Source: Serendipita indica DSM 11827
Taxonomy: Eukaryota; Basidiomycota; Agaricomycetes; Sebacinales; Serendipitaceae
Length of the DNA stretch: 64,000 nt
Direction: 5' to 3'
NCBI GenBank assembly: GCA_910890315.1
Contig: CAJVGD010000010.1
Coordinates: forward strand, 1,178,001-1,242,000
Numbering within the stretch: the first letter of the stretch is position 1; each line of letters starts with the position of its first letter. The notes beneath the pieces were generated by a model that was not told where the DNA came from, made no database searches, and saw only the letters and a program-made list of their open reading frames with translations. Made by a program: the position numbers and the translations under genes. Positions 9,860 to 21,502 of the stretch are shown here, piece by piece.

Positions 9860-10340
9860 CTATTCCAACTCGTCTATGCTCCGACGCTGGCCCCTGGGAA
9901 TCTGCGAAGCATGAAAGTTCGCTGTGAGTTGGTGTTGAGCGGCTAGTCCACTATGATGATCCGCTTCATTGGTATGCCTGTTGGCTTCGGCGCGATGACG
10001 ATCAGCAACGTTTTGGTTATGAGCACTGTCTCATCGTCAGCGTACGATTCTTTGGGATATCCCATGGATCGGTTCGCAGACTTACTTCATTGTGGCCTGG
10101 ATACGATGATTAGTTGCCTGAGCTCGATGGGATACTGCTGCGTCTCGATGGTGATCTGCTAGTGCTTGGTGAGTTACACGCCCTTCTCGGTGGACCGAGT
10201 GAGGGTCATAAGGCCTGGACAAGATGAAATCCGCGTGAGTAGAAAGACGCATTCTTTACGTCTTAACGCACTTGAGGAGCAGGCGGCGGACCCCAAAGAG
10301 CAGTGGAGGCAAGAAGGATGGCAAAGAAACCGACACGCAT
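9860..10340 (-). pseudogene. Histidine-heptad secreted protein, copy C (frame damaged)
   Basis: Almost identical to copy B, but exon 1 is 69 nt instead of 71 owing to two one-base losses near the signal cleavage site. This gives a changed end (ALWGPPPAPQ) and puts exon 2 out of frame with an early stop. The heptad-coding exons 2 and 3, both introns and the promoter (CAGACTGG at about 10415-10422 on the minus strand) are kept. Copies A and C have different indels but the same net loss at the same place. That is unusual and is listed as a finding. Confidence 0.7.
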
Positions 10341-10978
10341 GGTGAACAAGTTACAAAGAGAAAAGATGAAAGAATAAAGAAAAGATGGAATGAAAGATGA
10401 AAGTGAAATTGAGAACCAGTCTGAGTAGTGGGTGGTTGGCGAGCAGGTGCTCTTTATAGGAACGAGCGGCGCCACACCCCGTCGGACTTAGATCGCCGGA
10501 TAGAGTAGAGTCTCACTCTTTCCTCCCAAGTACAACAGACGTACATAGCCCAACAGGCAGCACGTCAACTGTCTCCGCCGCTGTCGGCCCACGGCATTGG
10601 GCGAGCGTATTCTGGGAGCACCCTCTAGCCAATTTACTTCCGTTTTTCGTGCCACATATTCTCTCATTACACCATAACTTCACTGGTTGACTACTTTATT
10701 TCCTTGATATAGGGGTGGATTCACCTTATAGACCAAGCATGGCCTACCGGGATAACTTTCCAGGTTTAATTGGTGTTATACAGGGCAAAATTGTGTATTA
10801 GGACGAAAAGAGCGTTGTAATCTCAGTGGTCCAAGGCTGAGTCGGTGAGAATTTGACCTGTTCATATTTCCACGGCCAAATATAAACATCCGGGATGGCA
10901 TCACCGATCGTGAGACTTTCGGACATTGCTAGACAGAATTGCAGACGGGACAAATGAGGATAGCCGAGTCATGCCTCT

Positions 10979-11670
10979 ACCGCTACGGGCACGGCGACCT
11001 CATGGGATAGGGCGGCCGGCGAAGCTGAGGGGTTCTGGTTGTTTTGCTTCTGGGATTGATCTGTGACGGAGAAAAAGGCCGTATAAGAGGTGCGGGTCCG
11101 AATCATTTACGCAGAGGGGAAAAGGAACCCGCAAGTCGGTGAGATTGGGAGGCCGATGCGTGCCAACGGTCGTAGTGACTGTATGGAGACACATCATTCC
11201 TATTACACGGACCCACCTGACTCATGCCTATGCGACAGCAGAGAGATCCCCGCGAACCGAACAATGAAATCTGCAGAAGAATTATAAGGATGGGTTCACC
11301 TTACAGGTCAGAACCCGGCCGACCAGGATAGATTGAACAGGAGAGCTAAATATCATGCGCGTTAAATTTTCGCTCTGTGAAATGAATGTGTAGATTGTAG
11401 ACCAGGAACGGAGTTTATAGGCATTGACTGTAGTAATCGTTGACGTACGTGCACTTGAACGGCGAAACGTACCTCGTGGCCCCAGAGTAGCGCTAGTAGC
11501 CTATGCACAAGTCAGCCAACTTGCTCGTGGATAGAAATGACAACAAACCAATACCACCGCATTGTCCATACTGAAACAGTCAGTGATCGTTAAGCTTTTG
11601 GATATCCACTTACCTGCGCAACAGATCCAGAAGAACCGCCACCTTTGGAGGGAGACTTGTTCGTAGACGT
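10979..11670 (-). pseudogene. Damaged copy of the 114-aa unknown gene
   Basis: Inverted duplicate of 4848-5545. The start codon is changed to ACG at the equivalent site (11668-11670) and small indels near 11020-11030 change the C-terminal frame. Splice sites of the middle exons are kept. No nearby in-frame ATG clearly replaces the start. Confidence 0.65.
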
Positions 11671-12091
11671 GGCTTGAGCACTCGAAGATGATCTAGTGCT
11701 AGTTATGGTATTTATTTTTCGTTCTAACGCGTCGTGGCCTTAATTTGACATCCGTGACATCTAGAAAATCATCCCGGTCTGCCCTATTTGGCCTCTAGGG
11801 TGAACCAATCGTTATATCAATGAAGTTGAGTAGTCAACATGACGAAGGTATACCGTAACGAGATAAGGTGTGGCATGGCAAACGCATGTGAATTATTTTA
11901 GGGATCCCCCACACTACGCTTGCCCGACGTCGTAGGGCGATGACGGCGAAGGCGTTTGAAGCGCTGGTCAGAGTGCTATATGCGCAGACCGTATTAGGGA
12001 GGAGAAATAAGCGAGATAGTATATCCAGCGACGTAAGTCCGAGGGAGCGGATACTCCTATGAAGAGCGCGTACACGTCAATCACCATTCCC

Positions 12092-12100
12092 CAGACTGGT
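12092..12100 (+). promoter_or_regulatory. CAGACTGGT block of copy D
   Basis: CAGACTGGT lies 82 bp before the ATG at 12174, as in copies B, F and G. The upstream TATA word is changed (CCTATGAAGAG near 12056), which fits a decaying promoter. Confidence 0.45.
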
Positions 12101-12173
12101 AGTCCACTTTTATTTCATTATTCATTTCATCTTTCCTTATTCATTCCTCTCTTCTCTTTGCAATTTATTCATC

Positions 12174-12663
12174 ATGCACGTCGGTTTCTTTGCGGTGCTT
12201 TTTGCCTCGGCCGCTCTCTTGGGGTTCGCCGCTCCGGTGCCTAAGTACGTTTTATGGGAAAATGAATCTCTGTACTCGCGCAGATTTTCATCTCTTTTTA
12301 TCTTCAAAACCCCTACGAGGTCCACCGACAGGGACAAATAACTCACCAAGCACTGGCAAATCACCATCTTGCCAAGGTAAAATGCCACCAGGCCCATATA
12401 CAGACTCCTCTGGGTCATGCGGATGAGGCAAAGCAGAGGTCCGTCCGCGAATCGAGCGATGAAATATGCGGAACAATTGTCTGCTGACAATGAGGCAGGG
12501 GTGACCACCAAGATTATGCAGAACATGACGCTAGCGTCACTAGACGCCAGAAAAAGCGGCAGATCATCTTGAGAAAGCCATCCAATACCAAGCTAAAGCC
12601 GACTGGCATCGCGAGCAGATTTCCCATGGTCATCGTCATCGGAGCATAGACGAGTTGTATTAG
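12174..12663 (+). pseudogene. Histidine-heptad secreted protein, copy D (diverged, decaying)
   Basis: Exon 1 (12174-12244, 71 nt) encodes a good signal peptide MHVGFFAVLFASAALLGFAA. The usual acceptor of intron 1 is lost (CAAAA where copy B has CCAG) and no nearby AG gives the family frame. Exon 2 still encodes VHRQGQITHQALANHH. Exon 3 has a one-base frame change before the part encoding a GHRHRSIDELY tail and the stop at 12661-12663. It is clearly the same family but older than copies A-C. A different transcript structure is possible but not evident. Confidence 0.6.
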
Positions 12664-12876
12664 AGGGTGCATCTCCTTTATCTTGTAGATATGGCCGAGA
12701 TCGTGCATTGAAAGATGTAAATCCTGGTACGCAACAGCTGATCGTACCACTCAAGTGAACATAGGGCTATCACGGCGAACCCTCGTAAACACCATTCTCA
12801 GTCTGCAATCCACAGGTTCATTTTCAGAGAGTTAGAATCCAATACACATGATATTCTGTAAGAGTCCAATACACGT

Positions 12877-15067
12877 CTAACTCTCCTCTTCAATCGCATC
12901 CGCCCGCTTTTTCTTCGCACGCCGACGCTCCTCACGATACCACTCATCCTCCTTTTCGAGATCCTTGTCCAAATCCACAATCTCCTCGCCACCAAACTCG
13001 GCATAGGGCGCACCGCTGCCCATAACACCAACAACACCTCTCAGGCGTCGACACTCTGCGCGTAACCGTTCAATCTCGACATCCCTCCTCTCTACCCGTC
13101 CAACAAGATCGCGAATAAACTCGTTTCCACATCTAAGGAGAACAAGTTTGCTCACGCCTTTATTCGGACCAGAGCCATCTCCACGAGGAGGTCCACGGGG
13201 CGGCATCGCACCCGGTAAAGGAGCCTCGTCGGAATCGTCTGCGCCAAATCCAGACGCAGAGAGTGGGATCGGAGGGAGCAACGCACGCAATTCATCAAAC
13301 GACGTCTTGAGCGAATCCCGACGCTTTTGTTCCGCATCTTTGTGCGTCGATTTGAGCTTTGGGCCACCAAATGCAGAGTTACCGCTATTTCGTAGACTTG
13401 AAGAGTTGGCGGAAACAGCTGCAGCTGTTCGTGACGATGCGGCTGCCGCTGCTGCGCGGCGGGGTTTACTCGACATTGCGGTGGTCGTCGAGGTTTGGGT
13501 AGACGACGATGGTTCGTTGGTGGATGCTGCAGCCGACGCGGCCCTCGATCGCGTGAGCGTCTTGGATTTGCGCGCTGGACTACTTGGAACGCTCGGCTGC
13601 GCAGACGGAGGACCCGAACCGCGATTGGTACCGTCGTTGATCATGGGTGGGATGAGACCCGGTGGAAGCGAGAGGTTGCCCATGTTCATCAAGAGGGAGG
13701 GCGTTGCGGGAAGGAGGTCTGGGCTGACGTTTGTCGTTGTGCCCTTTGACGAAGGTCCAGAGAGCGATGGCCGTCTGGATCCTTGAATAGTCAGTGGCAT
13801 TGTCATTTCTGTATCGGTGTTCATGGTCGACATGGATAGATGGGAACGCGGATAACTCGTCTCGGCGGGCATCCCTCCTAGGTAGCCTGGAGCGACTGGG
13901 GGTGGCATGCTGAGGTCGATTGGGGAAGGGGTGTCAATGGCCGAGTTCGTATGACGATGTTTCGAAGCGCTGCTCAAAAGCGCAGGGGAGACGCTCGTCA
14001 TTCCAAGATTCAGACCCATATTTCCAAACGAATTGGCGTGGGCTAATCGCTTTCTGGGTCCACCCGTCGACGTCCCATCGTGGTGGTCACCTTCAAACGA
14101 CTCCGCCGTCCGTTTGCGTTGAGGAGACGTAGGAGGGAATACAGGAGACGTGAGTGGGGTCAAAAAGTCGCTGGCGGGTGATTGGGGGATGCCACGTGCA
14201 TTCATGTCAAAAGCAAGCGAGGCCGGCGCCGACATTGTATTGTGTGGATCAAAATGCGTCGAGCGTTGACCGTGATAGTCTGATCCTCCTGGATGGAACA
14301 TGCCTGGTGGGAGAATATTGGGCGAGACTTGTGTGCTCTGGCTAGCTGAGCGAATGTTGGTGGAAGCTATTCGGAGATTGAGTCATCTCGATTGAGACGG
14401 AGAACAATGGGAGTAAAGTGACTTTTACAACCGTGGGATCGACTGCCACCTGCCTAGTCGGTCCGAATCCGAACAGGCGTCATGGCAAAGATAAAATGAA
14501 AATAAAAACATACCTGGTGTTAGTAGCTGTTGAGCATCTTTTTGCGAGAATCCTCGTGCGCCTGCAGTGAGCAGCTGAATCTGTTGATGGGCAACGCGGT
14601 GTACATCAGCGAGCTGTATGGCGTATATTGTGACCTACTTGTTGCTGTAGAATATGATTCTGAAGCTGTTGAAGCTGTTGGAGGCGCATCTGCTGAGCGA
14701 GTTGCTCCTTGAGCGTGTCTGCGTTTGGAAGTCCACCGTTCTCGCCGTGTGCCATATTCGATTGACCCAAGCTCATGTTTAAAAGTGCGTTGAGCTGTTC
14801 AATCGACAGCGCTGGCGCGCCGAGCGTGGGCATGGACGTCGGTGGAAATTCAGCGCTCATTTCCTCGACCGGCGGGTGGCCATAGTACCCATGAGTAATT
14901 CCATGAGTCGATGTACTCGATTGTGATCGTTGTTGTTGCGGTTGTCGCGCCTTTTCTCGCGAATTGCGCTCGTCGAACAGGCCACTGCCGCCGTCTGTAT
15001 CTGGGACATAATCTCGGATACCGAAAGATGTGAGATCAATGTTAAACTCTGCTGTCGAGGTGTCCAT
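12877..15067 (-). CDS. bHLH transcription factor, 661 aa
   Basis: Exons 15067-14639, 14580-14514 and 14366-12877 join in frame (1986 nt with stop). The N-terminal third is rich in Gln (a QLQQLQ-type stretch) and Ser/Pro, as in activation regions. The basic region and helix 1 (HKDAEQKRRDSLKTSFDELR), a Gly/Pro-rich loop of about 45 residues and helix 2 (SKLVLLRCGNEFIRDLVGRV) lie at about residues 505-600. A coiled-coil-like run follows (RRDVEIERLRAECRRLRG) and the C-terminus is highly charged. His/Glu/Arg at the basic region fit E-box binding. Nuclear location is inferred. A 212-aa open frame on the other strand inside exon 3 is a shadow. Confidence 0.85.
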
Positions 15068-15223
15068 TCCACGCTTTTAGAGCTCCCTCGCCGGTGGGCC
15101 GCCAAACGTGGGTGGCGGAAGGGTCAAGTCGGATTTTTTCAAAATTTACGCCGCTGCCGCGTTTTTTTCGTGAGCAATAAGGCCCCCGTGTTCTATTAGT
15201 TGATACAGGAACATTACACGCCA

Positions 15224-16231
15224 TTAGCGGATGCGAAGCTGGGGATTCGTCTTTTCACTGACAGCGTCCGTGAGGGCGGCATCAGCTGCATTCTCTGCTG
15301 GAACCTCCATCCTCGTATTCGAATCCTTGGAATGCTGGCGTGCATCGCCCTTGAACCCAATCTATAGCCAGTTATAGTCAGAGATGGACAGTACATTACA
15401 AAGAGCTCACATAGTATATCCGTGTCACTTCATCTCCATCTGCTTCGCTCTACAGGGGGCAATCAGCACAGGGGCGTGTAGAGGGGTACACTCACAAAGA
15501 AGAGGCTGAGCGAAAAGACGTTGGAAAAGGCGGCAACTCGTAGAGGATACTCGGTAACTGAGTCTTGTCCTTGCAAAAGTGCGATATCCAGGTGCGGCTT
15601 GAGCGACTCGGCCTCGTCAAAGCCCACTCCCGAAGGTCGATTCACGTATATCCGTAGTCGCTGTGGAGAAAACTCTCCGTGGCCTAGATGTGGTTGGAAC
15701 CGTCCAGATGGCTGCAGTGTCCAGACGTACCGACTTTTAGTAGGACAGAGCGCACGCGGACGTTTGAAGTAAACGGTACGTTGATGATAATCTACGAGTT
15801 GCAGCGTGTCACCGACACAAGTAGCAAAATATTCCACATACTTGATCGTCTACGCCAGAATCTACAAACTTGTCCGTCGTCTCGCGTTTATCCCACGGTT
15901 TGATGAGTTCCTTTGCGTCTTCTGGAACAGTTAGATTGAGGCCATTTACTCTGACCCGTCAGCAAGGTGTGCGTTTCCGATGATTAACAAAGCGTGACGC
16001 GTCGCGGTGTCCAAAGTAAGTACAGGATCCATGATAAGGGTGTTAGAATGCGCATAGTTTTGTCAAATTGACGAAAGACGAGTCGCCACCCAAGTCAGTC
16101 GTCAGGAGAATGGCACCGACGGTGAGAAACAAGGCTCACTTGTCCCGGTCGATGACCTGGAATAGATTGGTCGCATCTCCATATCCAGCTTGGCTCTCTG
16201 AGGGCGTATCTAGTGGTGTCAGCTCGTCCAT
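15224..16231 (-). CDS. PITH domain-containing protein, 208 aa
   Basis: Six exons (16231-16140, 15950-15842, 15791-15731, 15683-15496, 15449-15411, 15361-15224) join to 627 nt. The product matches the PITH family in length (about 210 aa, as in PITHD1) and hallmarks: IIINVPFTSNVRVRSV, LRIYVNRPSGVGFDEAE and VTRIYYIGFKGD near the end. The family binds the 26S proteasome or is fused to thioredoxin; there is no thioredoxin domain here. Introns are 47-50 nt except intron 1 (189 nt). It lies 157 bp downstream of the bHLH gene start on the same strand. Confidence 0.85.
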
Positions 16232-16839
16232 TGAAGTGGCGGTTAGGGTCAACCAGTGCAAAGGGAACCTAAGCGTAACATAATTACCATTTGAGCAAAT
16301 TGTCATCGAGATGACATGAGAAAGTTAGGCCATGTGTGACCCTGACTCCAACCAATCTTTGTATTTTCCACGAGCGCAGTGGACAAGCGCAAATAAAAGA
16401 TGAAAACGGTTGGAGAATCACATACATTGGTTCTCCGGTATGAGATAGCTGCTAGCTGTGCTCCCAACCTGACCGCGGACTCTGATATCCAGTGAACCCT
16501 TACCAAAATAAAAATCTATTCACTGGTATCTATGGCTCGCTCTCTTCAATCGGATGTCCAATAAACCACTCTATCCCGGCGCACACGACATCACTGCCTC
16601 ATGAGGGCGAAACTTGCTCATCAAATCCTTTCATTTCATAGGCGCCAATATCAATCACGGTCCGGATAAGGATCCCATTGCTTGATTGATGTGTCCAGGG
16701 TCCGTTTCCAAGCTCCTCAGAAGCCCAGGTTGTCGACAATCAGCGTGTTATATAACGGCTCCTCCCACTAGACGCATGTCGCATACAACTCCTTTCCTCT
16801 ACCTCAACAACCTTCGCCGCCCGTTACCGACTCACGGAT

Positions 16840-18184
16840 ATGCTGAAAGAACCACCGTGGTGGCAAATTGGACGACCTCTTCGTCGTCCGTTTAGCTTGA
16901 AAGCAACCATCTTCACCTATGTCCTCATCTTGCTCGTCATGTCAGGCGTCATCGTCGTTACTATCCTCACAAAGGGGTACAACTTGTTGTGCGAGAGTAA
17001 GATGTACGAGAGCACGGATCCACGGATAAACAACGCGACCATTTTCGATTCTTGTAAACCGACGTCTGTCTATCCCGGTACGCACGAGAGTGTCCAGAGG
17101 CACCATTGACCGACGACTGAACAGGACAGACCTTTTTCGCGCGGAACAACATGTTCGTCTACGAAGCGCTTGCATTGGTACGTCGCGCTCGTAACGGGTT
17201 AGACCAAGGCTTATACCCCGCAGGGAAACATGACGAAACCCCATGCTCTCACAAACTGTTCACTGTTAGACGGGTCGTACGTCTCGTCGTTGAACTTTCC
17301 CGCCTCTGTAGGTCTATCTGTCTGCTTACATTGTTACTCACGCGAGATGTAGAATCCCAACGTCAAATTCGGCATGAATTTTATTTGCAACACGACCGGC
17401 GTCTCGTCAAAGGACCACCCGATAACAGAGTATGCTGGGACGTCGCTATATCCCAATATGATTGCATTGGGCATCAAGGAGCTCAAGATATCCGAAATTG
17501 ACCCCGAAAACAAATGGAGAAGCGAGCTCATCAAGATTGGAAAACGGTTCAAAGACAGCGACTGGGTATGCGATCTGGAGAAAATCATTGGCTTTAACAT
17601 CTACACCCGCAAAAACGAGTTTACTATCAACTACATCTCGGACAATGTCAACGGTTCTGTTTGCTCTACGACCGGAGATGTACGTGCCCTTCACTTTACT
17701 CCTATATTCTGTCTCATATTCTCTAGGTGGACAATGATGACTTTGGGTCTATCCTTACGTTTTTCAATCACACCATCGACTATGCAATGACAGACTTCAA
17801 GTCGCTCTCCCCCCTTCCGAATCTCATCTTTGAATGCCCACGGTGCGCCAAGGCGAGAATTCCGATAGATCAGCTTGCCTGGAACATTGCGGTCGGCCTA
17901 GGATCAACATGGAGCGTCATGCTTCTCCTCACTACGACTTTTGTCGCGCGTACGACAAATTCTTATGACCGAACGTACGACATCTGGGTCGAGGCTGTCC
18001 AGATGGCACAGAGTAAACCTGATACGCCCGCGTTTCCTCCGTCTCCCTATGGGAGACTACATAAACAGGCATCAGAATCCGAAGCGAACCAGGTATGCAA
18101 ACTCTCTTGAGATGATCGAAGCCGGTGCTGACCCGTCGCCCATAGTATTTATTATCCAAAACTGATGATATGCAGAGACGATGA
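16840..18184 (+). CDS. Two-pass membrane glycoprotein of unknown function, 368 aa
   Basis: Exons 16840-17077, 17125-17177, 17224-17307, 17353-17679, 17727-18092 and 18146-18184 keep frame (1107 nt). A basic N-terminus is followed by one membrane segment (ATIFTYVLILLVMSGVIVV, about residues 25-45). Then comes a large predicted outside domain with several N-glycosylation sites (NNAT, NCS, NTT, NGS, NHT) and several cysteines. A second membrane segment lies near residues 290-312 (WSVMLLLTTTFVA). The tail is polar. I do not recognise the family. Similar two-pass proteins are common in Agaricomycetes. Confidence 0.7.
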
Positions 18185-18399
18185 ACCATGACGGACTGCT
18201 CTAGTTTTTTCTACTTGGCCAATTGTAGGATAGATTGATATACCGAGTGGCATGTGGCTGTGGTTTGTCAGCCTCGTTCTCCCTTCCTCGTCAAACTTGC
18301 TGGTCAAGAATTCGTTCCAGTGAGCCGAAAGGGAGCCTATGAGGGCGTAAAGTCTTACCAAGATACCTTAGCTCCTCCTTTTTTTCAAAAAAAGCTACC

Positions 18400-19929
18400 A
18401 TGTCTCGAAGCCAATTCACTGAGTTTATCGACGCACCTTTCGACGACGACGAGGATCTTGGACGCCGTTCAATCTCTTCCTTTCTCACTGAACAAAACCA
18501 ATCTCATACCTACGACTCGACGCCGTCGTCGTCTGCACCCTCCCGCTCGTGTTCGTCCTGGCGCAGGGATGAGGCCCAAGCCCGTGCACTCTTACTACAC
18601 ACTTTTACAATGTCCTCTGGTTCGTCCGGTGCAGATACGTATAGTTCGATGTCCAGTTCAGATAACCAATCTTCGTCTGAGTTGGAATCAGACACGCCAC
18701 CAGAGACACCTGGTCTCGAGCTTGGAGGTTTTAATGGAGATGAGGGTGATATCGAGAATACGCCGGTGCTTGGGCAGCTTTGGTCGTCGCGTATCCAACC
18801 TACGTCGCTCCGAGCGCTCTCGACTGTACAAAAGGAAAGTGCTGACCATGTTTTGGGTGCAGAGGATGTGCTGGTCAAGGGTTTAGGAATCGTCCAGCTT
18901 GCGTCCGACGGCACGTTTGTAGACGACGATGCGCGAGAGTTTGGTTGGAAGCGTAGTAGACCACCTAGGAGAACGGTAGGAGAACTGCACCAAGTATCTC
19001 CTGGCCCATGGTTTTCTGCACCTTCAACTAGAGATGCCGCCTCATTCGAAGAACTCGAAGCACGAGTTTGCGAGGAAGCGGAGACCCATACTGGCGTTTC
19101 TTCCATCCGACGGGCACGTCGACCTCCCCCACTCAATTTATCTGCATCAAAGTCGCGGAAAGATTCGACTGTAGATATCATCGCCAACGGGTTCCTTGGA
19201 GGAGGTCATGGGACGGCTCGGACCGTCGAGCATCCTCGTTCGGCTCCGATAGAAAATACATGGAAACCAGGTCTATCAGAAGCCGACCTCTTGCCACCCC
19301 TTCCCGCGACTGCACCACTCACCTTCATTCCAAAGGCTCCGAGGGTCCGCCCGCTCGTCGACTTTGGTCGGTCCCCCTCTCCTCTTATGCTTCCGTCTCC
19401 AGAGTTTCGCGGCACCTCGACTTCTACACCACTGAGCGCCATCAGTGTACCGACACCTCCCCTTGGACATACACCCAGCCCAACCCAGTCGTTTAACTCA
19501 CGCCCACGTCTGACGACTTCACCCTCCCTCCCTTCGACTCGCGTATCGCTTACTCAGAAGATTGCCAATTTACGAAGAACGTCGTTAAATGCCCCCATCC
19601 CACCAAGCCTTCTTAGCTCACCTCGATTAGCCCACGTAAAGACGCCGACCGAACCACAATCCCCAGTGTTAAGCTCTTTGCATAGCTCGCCAACCTTTCG
19701 TGCATCAGCGCATTCGCCAAACCCAAAATCTGGGCTTGCTACACCGCTCAAACGGTATATGAACCCGTATTTTGACAATGCACTCATCTTGCATGCGTAT
19801 GACGGTATGAACAGGTCGGAACCCAGCTTGCCTCCTGCGGCGGCTGGGCAGAATCTCGTTGATCACAAGAACATTGGCAGCCCTCCTCTCGATGGACCCT
19901 TTTTCATGTCTCACCTCAACCAGACATAA
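18400..19929 (+). CDS. Ser/Pro-rich protein of unknown function, 509 aa
   Basis: A single uninterrupted frame from the ATG at 18400 to TAA at 19927-19929. The N-terminus is acidic (FDDDEDLG) and most of the protein is low-complexity Ser/Thr/Pro with SP motifs, as in phosphorylated, disordered regulators. A short more ordered segment near the C-terminus reads MNPYFDNALILHAYDG. No catalytic domain, signal peptide or membrane segment is seen. The 225-aa open frame on the other strand (18510-19187) is a shadow. Lack of introns is unusual among its neighbours. Confidence 0.65.
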   Translation: MSRSQFTEFIDAPFDDDEDLGRRSISSFLTEQNQSHTYDSTPSSSAPSRSCSSWRRDEAQARALLLHTFTMSSGSSGADTYSSMSSSDNQSSSELESDTPPETPGLELGGFNGDEGDIENTPVLGQLWSSRIQPTSLRALSTVQKESADHVLGAEDVLVKGLGIVQLASDGTFVDDDAREFGWKRSRPPRRTVGELHQVSPGPWFSAPSTRDAASFEELEARVCEEAETHTGVSSIRRARRPPPLNLSASKSRKDSTVDIIANGFLGGGHGTARTVEHPRSAPIENTWKPGLSEADLLPPLPATAPLTFIPKAPRVRPLVDFGRSPSPLMLPSPEFRGTSTSTPLSAISVPTPPLGHTPSPTQSFNSRPRLTTSPSLPSTRVSLTQKIANLRRTSLNAPIPPSLLSSPRLAHVKTPTEPQSPVLSSLHSSPTFRASAHSPNPKSGLATPLKRYMNPYFDNALILHAYDGMNRSEPSLPPAAAGQNLVDHKNIGSPPLDGPFFMSHLNQT

Positions 19930-20451
19930 TGGACGCTATATAATCATGATACTACTTTGGTCGCAACCGTTTCTTGTAGGTAGTGCCGCGCGCTTACGCC
20001 TGGTCAGCAATCTCGGATGAATAGACGGTTTAGACAGTCAACATCATATCTAATTTCGCTGATTCGGATTCTCCGTACTCTTGCTAATATCTAGCGCCAG
20101 ACCTGTGTCATCTCTCGGACGTCCGATGGGTAGACGCCCTCTGATTTCCCCCTGTTGTCTGCCGCTCCTTTCGGGGCTAACGGACATGCATTGATATAGA
20201 AATTGATGTTTCTATACTATTACCAAGGTTCCAACCAATCGCGCCTGAAAACTTCCGCCGTTTTTACAATTTTCTGCGCGTCTACTGTTATGTATCGAAG
20301 CATGCCTCCGCTGGTCGTCGAGAACGAGGTAAGCAACCTATCGCCGAGCGAGGACGCACTCACCTGAAAATTTGCTGGTTTGCAAGGTATATAAACCGGT
20401 ATCCTCCAGAGGAGAATCATCATCACTTGCATTCGCACTCGCAGAAGCAAC
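19930..20451. other. Intergenic, no gene seen
   Basis: About 520 bp between the Ser/Pro-rich gene and the NmrA-like gene. Nothing beyond ordinary flanking sequence is recognised. Confidence 0.5.
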
Positions 20452-21502
20452 ATGTCCTACCGTAAGATTGTCCAAGTCGGCGTACGTCCTTGTTCTCTCA
20501 TCAAGAGGTACAGACTCACCGAGTACATACTCTAGGCCAGCGGCAACCTGGGTGCACCAATTTTCAACGTCCTCGTCGACTCTGGTAGATTCGAGGTCAC
20601 CGTCCTCGGACGCAAGTCTTCCTCTTTCGTGCCACCTAGCCCAGACGTCAAGTTCTTTGGCGTGGATTACTCCAACCATGCTGAGCTCGTCGAAGCGCTT
20701 CGCGGACAAGACGCGATCATAATGACTCAAGGTAACCTTTCTGCCGCTGAGAGTGTTACGAAGAATGTCGTCAATGCGGCTATCGAGGCTGGCGTGAAGC
20801 ATATTATCCCGTCTTTATTCGGCGCGTCAGTCTACTTTCTCTGGTCATTCTTCTCTATTCACGTGGCATTTTTAGGGATATTTCCCGCCCACCGGCTTCT
20901 GAGCAAGATCTCTTTCGCACGGCTATGAATATTCTCGGCTTCCTCAAGGAGAAACAGAATCAAATCAGCTACACTTTCATCGCGGTTGGAAATTTCTTTG
21001 ACATGGGTAAGCGTATTGGTGCCATTTGTACGACAGCAAAGTGATTTGTGTAGGCCTGGAGAACGCCAGCCTGGGTGTCGACGTGCGCAACAAAAAGGTA
21101 CGGATCTACGAGGATGGCAAGCCACCGTTCAATACCACGACATACGATACCATCGCCCGAGCCATTATTAGCGTGTTCTCCAACCCAGACAAGTTCATCA
21201 ACCGTGATCTGCGCGTCCACGACTTTTACATTAACCAGTGGGATCTCAAGGCTGCCGTCGAAGCGGAGACTGGGGAGAAGTACGACGTCGAGTATGCGGA
21301 CATTGAGAAGATGAGAGATGAGTCGCTCGCCAACATGGCGCAGGGCCGAGTCTCGATGGAGCATATAATGGGACTGATCATTTACGTGATCTTTAGCAAG
21401 CGAGCGTGTGCGTGGGGGGTCGAGGATGACACCGAGTTGCTCCAGCTCCCAAAGAAGGATCTCCAAGAGGAAGTGAGGAAGGTGTTGAAGTCTATGCAGT
21501 AG
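20452..21502 (+). CDS. NmrA-like NAD(P)-binding reductase, 299 aa
   Basis: Exons 20452-20481, 20536-20825, 20876-21006 and 21054-21502 give 900 nt with stop. The N-terminus has a strand and glycine motif of the Rossmann fold (IVQVGASGNLGAPI). It is followed by VTVLGRKSS (NADP-side arginine) and DYSNHAELVEALRGQD, as in NmrA/isoflavone-reductase-like proteins. The family holds atypical SDRs that act as redox sensors or reductases of phenolic compounds. The substrate here is unknown. A paralog with the same exon plan lies at 35530-36631. Confidence 0.85.

Larger units (their letters stand above)
9554..11893. repeat. Right arm of the 2.3-kb inverted duplication
   Basis: Reverse-complement partner of 4624-6958. 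It carries copy C of the His-heptad gene and the damaged copy of the 114-aa gene, both on the minus strand. Outer similarity ends near 11893. Beyond that lies the diverged copy D, in the place that copy A takes on the left. Confidence 0.85.

Noticed and set aside
13148-13786. 212-aa open frame antisense to the bHLH gene
   Set aside because: The sense strand encodes a clear bHLH domain. The antisense frame is a GC-driven shadow with no domain.
17334-17600. Open frames antisense to the two-pass membrane gene
   Set aside because: The sense exons join in frame over six exons. The antisense pieces do not connect.
18510-19187. 225-aa open frame antisense to the 509-aa Ser/Pro-rich gene
   Set aside because: The composition mirrors the sense Ser/Asp codons and no start context or domain is seen.
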